The notes: generated from the sequence alone by a model not told the origin. Counted from the stretch's first letter, positions 1 to 8,602 are shown. The stretch is 64,000 nucleotides of DNA from an uncultured Pelagibacteraceae bacterium (GCA_902556855.1 CACDXJ010000002.1:48510-112509), one strand, 5' to 3'. Translations and numbers: made by a program.

Positions 1-1347
1 CTTCATATTGGTGGAGTTCGGACAGCGTTATTCAATTGGCTTTTGGCTAAAAAAAATAAGGGTAAATATTTTCTAAGGATAGAAGACACTGATAAAGAAA
101 GATCTAAAGACGAATTCAAAAAACAAATTATTACATCTTTAGCTTGGCTTGGAATTGAGCACGATGGAGATGAATACATTCAATCTAAAAATATATCTAA
201 ACACGTTGCAGTTGCAGAGGAATTATTGAAAAAAGGTTTTGCCTACAAATGTTATTGTTCTGAGGAAGAAATTAATGAGCAAAAAGAAAAGTGTAAAAAA
301 CAAGGAATACCATATGTCTACAATAGAAAATGGAGAGATGCCAAAGATTTAAATATTCCAGAAGGAGTAAAACCGGTAATAAGATTTAAAAGTAAAATAT
401 CAGGGAATACAATTATAAAAGATTTAGTTCAAGGGGATAGAAATATTTCAAACTCCACTATAGAGGATTTTGTAATTTTAAGAAAAGATAATACCCCAAC
501 ATACCAGCTCTCAGCCACGGTTGATGATCATGAAATGAAGATAACTCATGTTATTAGAGGAGATGATCATATGATCAATTCTTTTAAACAAAGACAGATT
601 TATGAAGCAATGGGTTGGGAAGTCCCAAAATTTGCACACATACCTTTAATTCATAGTGAACAAGGAAAAAAATTGTCAAAAAGGGATAATGCTTCCACTC
701 TTGAAGATTATATTAAAATAGGAGTTATATCAGATGCTTTAAGGAATTATTTATTAAGATTGGGATGGTCTTACAAAGATAAAGAAATTTTTACTAAGCA
801 AGAAAGTATAGATTTATTTGATTTAGGTGGTGTCGGTAAATCTCCTTCAAAATTAGATATGAACAGAATTTATTCAATTAATGAAACATACATAAAATCT
901 ATTGATGAAAAAGATCTTTTCAATTTTTTTAAGGAATATGTTTCAAAATACAAAAAACCTATAGATCAATCAAAAGAAAATATGCTTTTAAAATCAATGT
1001 GCTTTTTAAAGAATAAAGCAAAAACTTTAGAGGATATTTGGAATAATGCCCAATATATTGTTAATGATAAAATTGAAATTGGCACAGATGACAAAAAACT
1101 TATTGATGATTTATCTAAGAAAGTAATTAAAGACTTTACTAGTGAGTATGAAAAACTATCCGCTTTATCTAGAGAAGCTTTACAGCCTATAATCAAGTCT
1201 TTGATTGATAAACATAAGACTAATTTTAAAGGTGTGGGTCAACCTATAAGAATAGCACTAGTGGGTTCAAGATTTGGGCCAGGTATATATGATGTAATTT
1301 TGTCCTTAGATAAATCAGAAGTAATTAAAAGACTTAAACAAATTTAA
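1..1347 (+). CDS. gltX: Glutamyl-tRNA synthetase, 5' end cut by the window edge
   Basis: Charges tRNA with glutamate in the cytoplasm (class I aminoacyl-tRNA synthetase). The frame is open from base 1, so the true start lies outside the window; the first in-window candidate start, TTG at 43, falls after the signature and is not the real one. The class I HIGH-type motif appears as HIGG at nt 4-15 and the KMSKS-type loop as KLSKR at nt 670-684. About 448 residues are visible of a family that usually has about 470, so little is missing. Alphaproteobacteria often carry two GltX paralogues with different tRNA preference, and I cannot tell which this is. Its TAA stop overlaps the next gene's ATG by one base, suggesting coupled translation. 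Confidence 0.95.
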   Translation, partial: LHIGGVRTALFNWLLAKKNKGKYFLRIEDTDKERSKDEFKKQIITSLAWLGIEHDGDEYIQSKNISKHVAVAEELLKKGFAYKCYCSEEEINEQKEKCKKQGIPYVYNRKWRDAKDLNIPEGVKPVIRFKSKISGNTIIKDLVQGDRNISNSTIEDFVILRKDNTPTYQLSATVDDHEMKITHVIRGDDHMINSFKQRQIYEAMGWEVPKFAHIPLIHSEQGKKLSKRDNASTLEDYIKIGVISDALRNYLLRLGWSYKDKEIFTKQESIDLFDLGGVGKSPSKLDMNRIYSINETYIKSIDEKDLFNFFKEYVSKYKKPIDQSKENMLLKSMCFLKNKAKTLEDIWNNAQYIVNDKIEIGTDDKKLIDDLSKKVIKDFTSEYEKLSALSREALQPIIKSLIDKHKTNFKGVGQPIRIALVGSRFGPGIYDVILSLDKSEVIKRLKQI

Positions 1348-2114
1348 TGAAAGACGCTGTATCTTTCAGAACAAGAAAAACTTCTATTTACGATAAAAAA
1401 TCGAATTCTCCTTTTAAAATAAGTAGATCTAAATTTTTTAATTTTATTAGTTGTAAAAGATGCTTCTATTTAGATCGTGTAAAAGGACTAAAAGAACCTT
1501 CAATGCCTGGTTGGGCTTTAAACGTAGCTGTAGATGAACTTTTAAAAAAAGAGTTTGATTTATATAGGAAAGAGCAAAAACCTCATCCTATTATGATTAA
1601 ACATAAACTTAACTTTGTTCCTTATCAGCACAAAGATTTAGATACTTGGAGAAATTCTTTGAAAGGGGGTATTTCATATTTAGATGAAAATACAAACCTT
1701 ATTATTCATGGAGGAGTCGATGATATTTGGTTTGATTTAACCGAAAAAAAATTAGTAATAGTGGATTATAAAGCTCAATCTTCAAGTTATCCAGTAACTG
1801 TATCATCTTATCTCGATGCTGAATGGCATTCGAGTTATAAATTGCAAATGGACATATATGTTCATATTTTAAGGAAAATGAATTTCAAAGTTTCAGACCG
1901 AACTTTTTTTTATGTTTGTAATGGAGAAAAAACAAATAATAAATTTGATAATAAAATAGATTTTAAAACTACACTAATCCCATACCGAGTAAATACTGAT
2001 TGGATAGAGAAAAAATTAATTGAAATGAAAGATGTTCTAAACTTAGATGAGCCACCTAAAATTGAAAAAACTTGCGAAAAGTGTGCTTATCTTGAAGGTG
2101 GAAAGAAATTTTAA
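1347..2114 (+). CDS. Stand-alone Cas4/RecB-like PD-(D/E)XK nuclease with four clustered cysteines
   Basis: Predicted metal-dependent DNA nuclease of 255 residues. Visible RecB-family signatures are GGVDD (122-126), the VDYKA core (139-143, D140 and K142) and a downstream QMDIY motif (167-171, Q167). Cysteines occur as CKRC (C36, C39) and CEKC (C243, C246), the layout expected if N- and C-terminal ends are pinned by one Fe-S cluster as in Cas4 and AddB. Canonical Cas4 places one cysteine N-terminally and three C-terminally, so the 2+2 split is unusual. There is no cas1, cas2, addA or repeat array nearby, so a CRISPR role is not supported. It is translationally coupled to gltX. The specific substrate is unknown. 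Confidence 0.75.
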   Translation: MKDAVSFRTRKTSIYDKKSNSPFKISRSKFFNFISCKRCFYLDRVKGLKEPSMPGWALNVAVDELLKKEFDLYRKEQKPHPIMIKHKLNFVPYQHKDLDTWRNSLKGGISYLDENTNLIIHGGVDDIWFDLTEKKLVIVDYKAQSSSYPVTVSSYLDAEWHSSYKLQMDIYVHILRKMNFKVSDRTFFYVCNGEKTNNKFDNKIDFKTTLIPYRVNTDWIEKKLIEMKDVLNLDEPPKIEKTCEKCAYLEGGKKF

Positions 2115-2115
2115 T

Positions 2116-2760
2116 TTATCTATTATTATTTTCATCATCATTATTAGATGATTGGTCTGTATTTTCTGGTTGAGTTTCCTCTTGAGTAGTCTCTTCTGTA
2201 CGTGTTTCCTCTTGAACTGGTTGTTCAGGTTCTGGCTCAGGTTCAGGAGTTGGTTCCTGTGATTGAGCTCTAGCAATATCTGCTGCAGTTTGTGGAGTTG
2301 GCTCTCTTCTCATAAAGAAATATATTCCGGCAGCAATAACTGCAATAGCACCTAGAATGTACAACATGATATTTACAATACTTAATCCTTCTTTTTCTTC
2401 TTCAATTGGTGTTTCTTCTGTAACTGGTTTCACTTCCTCTTCTTCAGGTTTAGCATCTTGTTCTTGGTTGGCTTCAGCATTTACTTGTTCTTTTGGCTTT
2501 TCAGTTTGAGGAGCTGGTTCTGGTTCTGGCTCCGGTTCTTTAGCTGGTTCTGGTTCTGGCTCAGGTTCTGGTTCTGGTTCTGGCTCAGGTTCTGGTTCCG
2601 GCTCTGGTTCTGGTTCTGGTTCCTTTTTAGGCTCAGGAGCGGGCGTTGAAACTTCAGTTTTAGGTGCTTGGGCTACGTCTTCTTTATTCTTAATAAGAGG
2701 ATCTATTGCCCCTGTTACCACAAGAATTATGCCAGCAGCTAAAACTATAATTGGATCCAT
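2116..2760 (-). CDS. Glu-Pro-repeat membrane protein of unknown function
   Basis: I do not recognise a named family. The 214 residues contain a hydrophobic N-terminus (about 4-18), a long Glu-Pro dipeptide repeat (47-82, one Ala-Lys interruption at 73-74), an acidic linker, a clear transmembrane segment (about 128-150) followed by two arginines, and a second, shorter Pro-Glu-rich tail (169-182) ending in a polar Asn/Asp/Gln stretch. Extended EP rods of this sort span periplasm in TonB-type proteins, but there is no TonB C-terminal domain. The gene ends one base from the convergent nuclease gene. Composition is extreme, yet no stop interrupts the repeat, which supports it being coding. Confidence 0.65.
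   Translation of the reverse strand: MDPIIVLAAGIILVVTGAIDPLIKNKEDVAQAPKTEVSTPAPEPKKEPEPEPEPEPEPEPEPEPEPEPEPEPAKEPEPEPEPAPQTEKPKEQVNAEANQEQDAKPEEEEVKPVTEETPIEEEKEGLSIVNIMLYILGAIAVIAAGIYFFMRREPTPQTAADIARAQSQEPTPEPEPEPEQPVQEETRTEETTQEETQPENTDQSSNNDDENNNR
2515..2622 (-). repeat. Tandem GA(A/G)CC(A/G)-type hexamer repeat encoding Glu-Pro
   Basis: On the plus strand the tract reads as alternating ggttct / ggctca / ggttcc units, in frame with the Glu-Pro dipeptides of the surrounding gene. The six-base period means slippage changes length without shifting frame. The third-base variation between units shows it is not a pure recent expansion. Confidence 0.8.
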
Positions 2761-2894
2761 GAGTCGGATTCTAAACTTTTGGTTTATTAAATCACCTTTT
2801 TATGTGAACGATTTGGGTGCTGTGTGAATAAAAAAATACGAAAATATTGATATTTTAATGATTAAATTTACTCAAAATTTGATAAAATCAAATA

Positions 2895-3017
2895 ATGAAT
2901 TCAATTTTTCTATTTTTTTTAACGGCATATATTATTTATTATCTTTTTAGACCTGTCACAAAAAAAGAAATAGAAAAATTTGAAAATCCTGATAACTGGT
3001 CAAATATGGGTCTTTAA
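2895..3017 (+). CDS. 40-residue single-pass membrane microprotein
   Basis: A short ATG-to-TAA frame in the otherwise empty 239-nt gap between two minus-strand genes. The product begins MNSIFLFFLTAYIIYYLF, one transmembrane helix (about 4-18), followed by an Arg/Lys/Glu-rich amphipathic stretch and a polar tail with NPDNW near the end. An AT-rich TAAAAT element lies only a few bases upstream of the start, so any leader is short. The last 18 nt overlap the 3' end of the convergent deacetylase-family gene, in line with other tail overlaps here. Function unknown. The clean helix-plus-charged-tail organisation favours a real gene over a chance frame. Confidence 0.55.
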   Translation: MNSIFLFFLTAYIIYYLFRPVTKKEIEKFENPDNWSNMGL

Positions 3018-3929
3018 CCCTTTTAGGTGCTCAATTATACTTTCAGATAAAGCTTGTAAATCATAGCCACCTTCCAGAAAAGAAATTACTCTTCCTTTTG
3101 AATGAATATTAGCAATTTCAATTATTTTTTTTGTAATAGTAAAAAAATCAGAAGATTCTAAATTTATATTTGCTAGAGGGTCTCTTTTATGGGCATCAAA
3201 GCCGGCTGAAATTAAAATAACTTCTGGCTTGAACTTTTCTACAGGAGTTAAAACTTTTTTTTCAAAAATTTCCTGAAATTCTTTACTTTTTAAACCAGCT
3301 TTTAAAGTGGCGTTATAGATATTACCTACACCTGTTTCATTTTCAGCTCCAGTTCCAGGAAATAGAGGAAATTCATGAGAAGATCCGTATGCAACCGATT
3401 TATCCTTATAAAATATCTCTTGTGTTCCATTTCCATGATGAACGTCAAAATCAATAATAGCTACTTTTCCTACTTTGTATTTTTTTTGTAAATATCTCGC
3501 TGCCACTGCAACATTATTTATGAAACAGAATCCATTCGCTCTTACAGTTTCTGCATGATGCCCTGGAGGTCTAATTGCACAAAAAACTCTCTCATTATTC
3601 TTAATTAGATCATCACAAGCTGCAATTCCTGAACCGCAAGACCTTAGGATTGCATTTTTACTATAAGGACATAACATTGTATCTGCGTAAGGTTCCTTTT
3701 CAACACCAATTATTCCTTCTCTTGGTATATTTGCAAAAATTTCTTCTATATGTTCTTTAGGATGAACTAGAGAAACTGTTCCTAAATCAACTTGAGGTGC
3801 TTCCTTAAACTTTACTCTTAAATCTGAAGATTTAATAGATCTTAAAATACAGTCTAATCTTTCTTTTCTCTCTGGATGATTAACTCCATTAAATTTTAGT
3901 AAACAGTCTGAATGTGAATAAATAATCAT
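3000..3929 (-). CDS. Histone-deacetylase superfamily amidohydrolase
   Basis: Zinc-dependent deacetylase-fold enzyme; bacterial members remove acetyl groups from polyamines, proteins or other amides, so the substrate here is open. Active-site signatures are all present in the 309 residues: PPGHH with the paired histidines H124 and H125, the metal-binding D-V-H of DVHHGNGTQ (D162, H164), SAGFDAH with the third ligand D245, and EGGY with the oxyanion tyrosine Y289. The length and the DAHKRDPLA stretch suit the class II-like bacterial branch. It is monocistronic between the microprotein and the divergent cyclotransferase-like gene. Confidence 0.9.
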   Translation of the reverse strand: MIIYSHSDCLLKFNGVNHPERKERLDCILRSIKSSDLRVKFKEAPQVDLGTVSLVHPKEHIEEIFANIPREGIIGVEKEPYADTMLCPYSKNAILRSCGSGIAACDDLIKNNERVFCAIRPPGHHAETVRANGFCFINNVAVAARYLQKKYKVGKVAIIDFDVHHGNGTQEIFYKDKSVAYGSSHEFPLFPGTGAENETGVGNIYNATLKAGLKSKEFQEIFEKKVLTPVEKFKPEVILISAGFDAHKRDPLANINLESSDFFTITKKIIEIANIHSKGRVISFLEGGYDLQALSESIIEHLKGLKTHI

Positions 3930-4003
3930 TTAAAATTCCTCTCTTTTAGCTATGTAATATTCTCATTATAAGTATAATTAATAAAAAGGAAAGTTTATAA
4001 AAA

Positions 4004-4399
4004 GTGAATATTTATTATTTTGCTTATGGAACAAATCTAAATAGAAAAATTTTTTTAAAAAAGTTTAAAGATGCAAAAATTAAAAAAAAATACTATCTAA
4101 AAAATTTTAAAGTAGTTTTTAGAACAAACTACAGAGTGCCAGATCTTCAACGAGATAAAAATTCAAAAACTCCTGGACTTATTTATGAAATTAATAATGA
4201 TATTATAAAAAAATTGGATAAATACGAGGACTTTCCAAAATTATATATAAAGAAACATTTTAAATATTATAGAAAAAAAATTATGTATTACTGTTTAAAA
4301 AAAAAATTTCCTATTAAATATCCTTCTGGTTATTATTTTAAAATAATGAAAAATGGATACCGTCAAAATAAGTTTAAATTTAAAATAAAAAAATTATAA
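4004..4399 (+). CDS. Gamma-glutamylcyclotransferase-like (AIG2/GGCT fold) protein
   Basis: Small 131-residue protein with the GGCT-fold signature YFAYGTN (5-11) and the later LDKYEDFP segment, in which E75 sits where the family places its catalytic glutamate. The family releases 5-oxoproline from gamma-glutamyl amines or peptides, but many members have uncharacterised substrates. The start is a GTG; AAAAAGGAAAG lies roughly 15 nt upstream as a weak ribosome site, and translation from here gives the expected N-terminal strand. The C-terminal half is extraordinarily lysine- and tyrosine-rich. Its stop overlaps the lpxB stop region by 6 nt, tail to tail. Confidence 0.75.
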   Translation: MNIYYFAYGTNLNRKIFLKKFKDAKIKKKYYLKNFKVVFRTNYRVPDLQRDKNSKTPGLIYEINNDIIKKLDKYEDFPKLYIKKHFKYYRKKIMYYCLKKKFPIKYPSGYYFKIMKNGYRQNKFKFKIKKL

Positions 4400-5524
4400 A
4401 AATTTAACTATGGCCTTGCTTGCTTTTTCTGATGCTGGGATAGAATTTTTAAATTGACTTAAAATTGATTGAGTTCTTTCGACTTGCTCTTTAATTTTAT
4501 TTGGATCTTCTACAAAAGAACTTACACATTTAAATATATTTTCCGATTTACATTTTGACTGAATGAGTTCTGGTATTATTTCCTCTTTAGCTGCAAAATT
4601 TATTATATTTACATATTTAATCTTTACTAGTGCCTTGATTATTAGATAATTGAAAATATTCATTTTATATATGATTACAGAGGGGATTTTACATTTGCAA
4701 ATTTCCAATGAAACTGTTCCTGATTTCGAAACTGCAAAAACTGATTTTTTAAGAGTGTGTAATTTAATTTTATCGTCACTAATAATTTCACAATTTTTTG
4801 TTCCTTTTGACTCTAAATAAAATTTTATTAAGTCAGTGTGTTGCTTCGTTGAGTGAAAAATGTAAACAAAATCCTCATATTTATTATTCATTAACTCTAT
4901 AAATTCCATTAAGATCGGCATCAAAGTTTTTATCTCTGAAGTTCTGCTTCCAGGAAAAACTGATATTAATGCTTTGTTCTTGTCTATAATTTGATTGATA
5001 TCAATTTTACTCTCAGATGTTTCATCTAATAATGGATGACCAACAAATTCATTGCTCATATTTTCTTTTTCAAAATATGGTTTCTCAAATTTAAATAATA
5101 AAAGGATATGATCGATAAATTTTTTGATTTTTTTTACTCTATCTTCCCTCCAAACCCAGACTTGAGGAGCTACATAATGTATTGTCTTAATATTTGAATC
5201 TTTATTTTTTACTCTTTCTGCGACCCTTAAAGTGAAATCTGGGCTATCAACAGTAAGTAAAATATCTGGTTTAAAATCTATTATAGCCTTCACTGTATCG
5301 TTAATTTTTTTATTTATCTTAAAAATGTTTGTTATTACATTTGTGAACCCTGTGTATGTGATTTCATTAAGATTATAAATTGACTTAATACCTAAAGACT
5401 CTAGGTTCTCTCCTCCTACACATAGATATTCTACCTCTGAAACTTTTTTTTTTAATTCTTTTATTACCTTTGATGCTAGCTTGTCTCCTGATGGTTCACC
5501 TGTAAGTATAAATATTTTTTTCAT
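4394..5524 (-). CDS. lpxB: Lipid-A-disaccharide synthase
   Basis: Joins UDP-2,3-diacylglucosamine and lipid X to form the tetra-acyl disaccharide 1-phosphate of lipid A at the cytoplasmic face of the inner membrane. The 376-residue length fits GT19. Visible signatures are GEPSGD (9-14), VDSPDF (92-97), YVAPQVWVWR (117-126), FVGHPLLD (160-167) and the donor-binding FPGSRTSEI (190-198). Its ATG overlaps the stop of the upstream sugar dehydrogenase gene by 4 nt, so it is translated as the last gene of the long outer-membrane cluster. Confidence 0.96.
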   Translation of the reverse strand: MKKIFILTGEPSGDKLASKVIKELKKKVSEVEYLCVGGENLESLGIKSIYNLNEITYTGFTNVITNIFKINKKINDTVKAIIDFKPDILLTVDSPDFTLRVAERVKNKDSNIKTIHYVAPQVWVWREDRVKKIKKFIDHILLLFKFEKPYFEKENMSNEFVGHPLLDETSESKIDINQIIDKNKALISVFPGSRTSEIKTLMPILMEFIELMNNKYEDFVYIFHSTKQHTDLIKFYLESKGTKNCEIISDDKIKLHTLKKSVFAVSKSGTVSLEICKCKIPSVIIYKMNIFNYLIIKALVKIKYVNIINFAAKEEIIPELIQSKCKSENIFKCVSSFVEDPNKIKEQVERTQSILSQFKNSIPASEKASKAIVKFL

Positions 5525-6576
5525 TTATACATTCTCCAAAGTTCACCTCTATCTGATAATAAATATAAATCTCCACTACTATGTACTTTTATATCTCTAA
5601 TTCTTCCGATATTTCCTTTAAATAAAATTTTTTCATTAATAAATTTAGAGTTATTAAATTTTATTTTTCTCAAGGATTGATCTTTAAGAGATGTTATCAA
5701 AGCGTCACCATTCCATTGTTTAAAAGTTTCTCCCTCGTAAATCGTTATTGCACTAACTGCAATTGATGGTACCCAATATTTAATTGCCTTAGTAAATCCT
5801 GGTTTCCATTTTGGCCCAATTTTAGTGCCTGAATAATTAGTTCCGCCCCATCCAAGAATTTTCCATCCGTAATTCTCTCCTAAATTGGCTGTTCCAAACC
5901 AATCTCCACCTTTAGCTCCATGGTTTGTAAGATAAATTTTATTATCAAAAGGTGAAAGTGACATTCCTTGGGGGTTTCTCACTCCAATTTGGAAAATTTC
6001 TGGAAGCCAATTTTTTTTATTTATAAATTTTGGATTATCTATTGGTATAGATCCATCTAAATTTATTCTAATGATGCTTCCAGGATGTTTTGTGTAATCT
6101 TGTGCTATCATACCCTTTCCACGCTCACCGGCACTTATATACAAATGTTTATCTTTAATGACTATTCTTGAACCAAAATGATACCCAGAATTAATTGGTG
6201 GTTCAGCCCGAAATATATTTTTAAATATCATCTTTTTTTTGTTAAATTTAGCTTTAGCAACCGATGTACTAGACATACCTTTTGATCTATCCTCTGAATA
6301 AGAAATATAAACAAAATTATCTTTATATAGGATATCTAATAGACCTCCCTGGCCATCTTCTAAAATATTAAGGTTATGATTTATATTTATAGTTTTTTTA
6401 TCCTTCAGATTAAAAAATTTTATATTCCCAATTTTTTCAGTTATGAGAATTTCTTCGTTATTTATAAAAGATAAACTCCAAGGTTTTTCAAATCCTATTT
6501 TAATTTTTTCTAATTTGAAATCTTTAGCGTTTAAATTTGAACACAAAAGGAAGAAAATAATAATTTTTTTTATCAT
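5521..6576 (-). CDS. Secreted PQQ-dependent aldose sugar dehydrogenase-like protein
   Basis: Six-bladed propeller of the glucose/sorbosone dehydrogenase family (YliI/Asd type), which oxidises free aldoses in the periplasm using PQQ. A signal peptide is evident (about 1-17, ending LNA before KDF). Family signatures include GYHFGSR (131-137, with H133 at the catalytic histidine position), RNPQG (200-204) and ENYGW (234-238). The length of 351 suits the short soluble type. It lies between lpxI and lpxB with 4-nt overlaps on both sides, so it is fully embedded in the lipid A operon, an unexpected position for a sugar oxidase. No PQQ biosynthesis genes are in the window. Confidence 0.88.
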   Translation of the reverse strand: MIKKIIIFFLLCSNLNAKDFKLEKIKIGFEKPWSLSFINNEEILITEKIGNIKFFNLKDKKTININHNLNILEDGQGGLLDILYKDNFVYISYSEDRSKGMSSTSVAKAKFNKKKMIFKNIFRAEPPINSGYHFGSRIVIKDKHLYISAGERGKGMIAQDYTKHPGSIIRINLDGSIPIDNPKFINKKNWLPEIFQIGVRNPQGMSLSPFDNKIYLTNHGAKGGDWFGTANLGENYGWKILGWGGTNYSGTKIGPKWKPGFTKAIKYWVPSIAVSAITIYEGETFKQWNGDALITSLKDQSLRKIKFNNSKFINEKILFKGNIGRIRDIKVHSSGDLYLLSDRGELWRMYK

Positions 6577-7364
6577 TTTACTAAAATAAATATTTTATTT
6601 TTATTTGCATATATTATTGATGCTTTCTTATCTAAAAATATATTCTTTTTGTGCTTTAATACTAATCCTTTTAATCCAGCTTTTTTACATTGTTTAATAG
6701 TTTCTAGTCCCACAGTCGGTAAATCTATTCTTAAATCCTGTTTTTTTTTTGGAAATTTAACTAATACACCATTTAAATTATTATTTTTCTTTTTAATATT
6801 TTTTAACATTGCAGCTGTTCCAGTTTTCTTTTCTATCGCAATTACTTTGTTGTTTCTAGAAATAGCTCCTTGACTAAATGAGTAATCTCCTGAATCATTT
6901 ATTGCTTTAATTGCATTAACTATATCTATTTTGTCTTTTTCGTTTGGCTTTTGTTTTGTATAAACTCCTTTTTTCAAACTTATTTCTGGAGTAAATATAT
7001 TTGAACTAATAGTTTTTATTTTTTCTATTTCAAAAATTTTAATTATTTGTTTAAGTATAGCTGCATCTCCCAATTTTAAAACTTTTAAAATTCTAGGAAA
7101 ATAGTACAAACCTTTAAAATCTAATCTTACTCTAGAAAAATTTGGTTTATTCACTTTTCCAGCAAAGAGGACTTTTTTACATCTATTTCTTTTTAAAATT
7201 GAAATTATTTTTCCAAATTCTCCAATTTTTGCTGGGAAACTATTTTTGTAATTTTTAAAAATATTTTTTTTAGTTAAATCTATTATGATAAATTTTTTTT
7301 TAAATTTAATTTTTTTATAAATATATTTTGGAAGGTTTGTTTCTCCAAAAATTAAGCCAATCAT
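6573..7364 (-). CDS. lpxI: UDP-2,3-diacylglucosamine pyrophosphatase, LpxI type
   Basis: Hydrolyses UDP-2,3-diacylglucosamine to lipid X and UMP; LpxI (formerly DUF1009) replaces LpxH in alphaproteobacteria. The 263-residue product starts MIGLIFGETNLP and ends with the characteristic C-terminal domain containing PTVGLETI (about 216-223) and KAGLKGLVLKH. Position directly after lpxA and before the lpxB end of the cluster supports the assignment. The upstream gap to lpxA is 6 nt and the downstream overlap with the sugar dehydrogenase is 4 nt. Confidence 0.92.
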   Translation of the reverse strand: MIGLIFGETNLPKYIYKKIKFKKKFIIIDLTKKNIFKNYKNSFPAKIGEFGKIISILKRNRCKKVLFAGKVNKPNFSRVRLDFKGLYYFPRILKVLKLGDAAILKQIIKIFEIEKIKTISSNIFTPEISLKKGVYTKQKPNEKDKIDIVNAIKAINDSGDYSFSQGAISRNNKVIAIEKKTGTAAMLKNIKKKNNNLNGVLVKFPKKKQDLRIDLPTVGLETIKQCKKAGLKGLVLKHKKNIFLDKKASIIYANKNKIFILVK

Positions 7365-7370
7365 AATATT

Positions 7371-8150
7371 TTAATTATTTGGTAAACAAATTGGTCTTTT
7401 TTTATCTTTATTAATAAAGTTAATAATTTCTGATACTAAAATGTTATTTTTGTATTTTTCTCTTATTTTATTTAGATTTTGAAGAAGGTTGCTTGATGAA
7501 AATATTTCTTTATAAGCTTTGTTAAGCTCCATAATTTTACTATTATCATATTTTTGTCTCCTTAAACCTATTAAATTTAATCCCTCTAGATAATTTCTAT
7601 GACCTAGGCAAAGTCCAAACGGTATAACATCTTTTGTTACTCCAGTTAGTCCACCTATCATTGCCATTCTTCCAATTCTTGTAAACTGATGAACAGCTGC
7701 GTTTCCTCCAATAATTACAGAGTCTTCTACTAAAACGTGACCACCTAAGGGTACATTATTTGCAATAATAACATTATTTCCAATTTTACAATCATGAGCT
7801 ATATGTGAAGAAATCATAAATAAACAATTATTGCCAATTATAGTTTTCAATCCTCCACCTTCTGTTCCTGGATTGATAGTTACATATTCTCTAATAGTAT
7901 TATTTTCTCCTATTACTAAACTATTTTTTTCATTATTGAATTTTAAATCTTGCGGTTGTGTACCAATACTCGCAAACGGGAAAATTTTTGTCCCTTTTCC
8001 AACTGTGGTGTATCCCTCTATATGAACATTAGAAATTAAATTTACATTTTCTTTTAATTCAACATTTGGTCCAACAAAACAAAATGGTCCAATATTTGCG
8101 GATTTTGAAATTTTAGCTTTTTTGTCAATTATACTCGTATTATGTATCAT
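7371..8150 (-). CDS. lpxA: UDP-N-acetylglucosamine acyltransferase
   Basis: First step of lipid A synthesis: 3-O-acylation of UDP-GlcNAc from hydroxyacyl-ACP. The 259 residues show the left-handed beta-helix hexapeptide pattern throughout, the catalytic-histidine segment SSHIAHD (114-120; H119 matches E. coli H125) and a C-terminal helical domain. It shares one base with the fabZ stop region, the usual fabZ-lpxA arrangement in which a common hydroxyacyl-ACP pool is partitioned between phospholipid and lipid A. Confidence 0.96.
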   Translation of the reverse strand: MIHNTSIIDKKAKISKSANIGPFCFVGPNVELKENVNLISNVHIEGYTTVGKGTKIFPFASIGTQPQDLKFNNEKNSLVIGENNTIREYVTINPGTEGGGLKTIIGNNCLFMISSHIAHDCKIGNNVIIANNVPLGGHVLVEDSVIIGGNAAVHQFTRIGRMAMIGGLTGVTKDVIPFGLCLGHRNYLEGLNLIGLRRQKYDNSKIMELNKAYKEIFSSSNLLQNLNKIREKYKNNILVSEIINFINKDKKRPICLPNN

Positions 8151-8602
8151 TATTTTCTATCGACTATTGTTGCTGACCATTCTGCATCTGCCATTCTTTT
8201 TCCCTCTACTTTTGCTGTTCCTTTGTATTTCCAAACTCTTCCATGAGTTCTAAGCGCTTCAACTTCTAAATGTAATTCGCAATCAGGTATGACTGGATTT
8301 CTAAATCTAGCCTTGTCTACTCCCATCAAAAAAACTAACTTATTGTCATAAACCTCTCGATCAATACCATGTGCTGTAAAAGCGGCGGCTGCTTGACCAA
8401 AAGCCTCAACAATAAGTACACCCGGCATAACAGGTTGATTTGGAAAATGACCTTGTACATAGAATCCATTTTTTTTTACATACATTATCCCTGTGGCTGA
8501 TTTGAGTGGAACTATATTAATTATTTTATCAATCAGAAGCATGGGCTCTCTATGTGGTAATAAATTTTCTATATCTTTTTTACTTAATGTTTCCATAATC
8601 AT
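8150..8602 (-). CDS. fabZ: 3-hydroxyacyl-ACP dehydratase
   Basis: Dehydrates 3-hydroxyacyl-ACP in fatty acid elongation. The 150-residue hot-dog protein carries LLPHREPMLLID (14-25), the catalytic histidine in GHFP (H52) and the catalytic glutamate in IVEAFGQ (E66). The ATG at 8602 overlaps the lpxD TGA in an ATGA arrangement; a second ATG two codons in (8596) is possible. An 11-base T run (8602-8612 on the plus strand) precedes the start, inside the lysine-rich lpxD tail. Confidence 0.96.
   Translation of the reverse strand: MIMETLSKKDIENLLPHREPMLLIDKIINIVPLKSATGIMYVKKNGFYVQGHFPNQPVMPGVLIVEAFGQAAAAFTAHGIDREVYDNKLVFLMGVDKARFRNPVIPDCELHLEVEALRTHGRVWKYKGTAKVEGKRMADAEWSATIVDRK

Noticed and set aside
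1347..2114. CRISPR-associated Cas4 identity for the nuclease
   Set aside because: There are no cas genes or repeat arrays in the window and the cysteine pattern differs from Cas4.
2509..2634. Tandem repeat that could suggest a CRISPR array
   Set aside because: The units are six bases with no spacers and remain in frame with a coding sequence.
2458..2649. Plus-strand frame rich in Trp, Phe and Leu opposite the Glu-Pro gene
   Set aside because: It is the antisense shadow of the hexamer repeat; composition follows mechanically from the repeat and there is no ribosome site.
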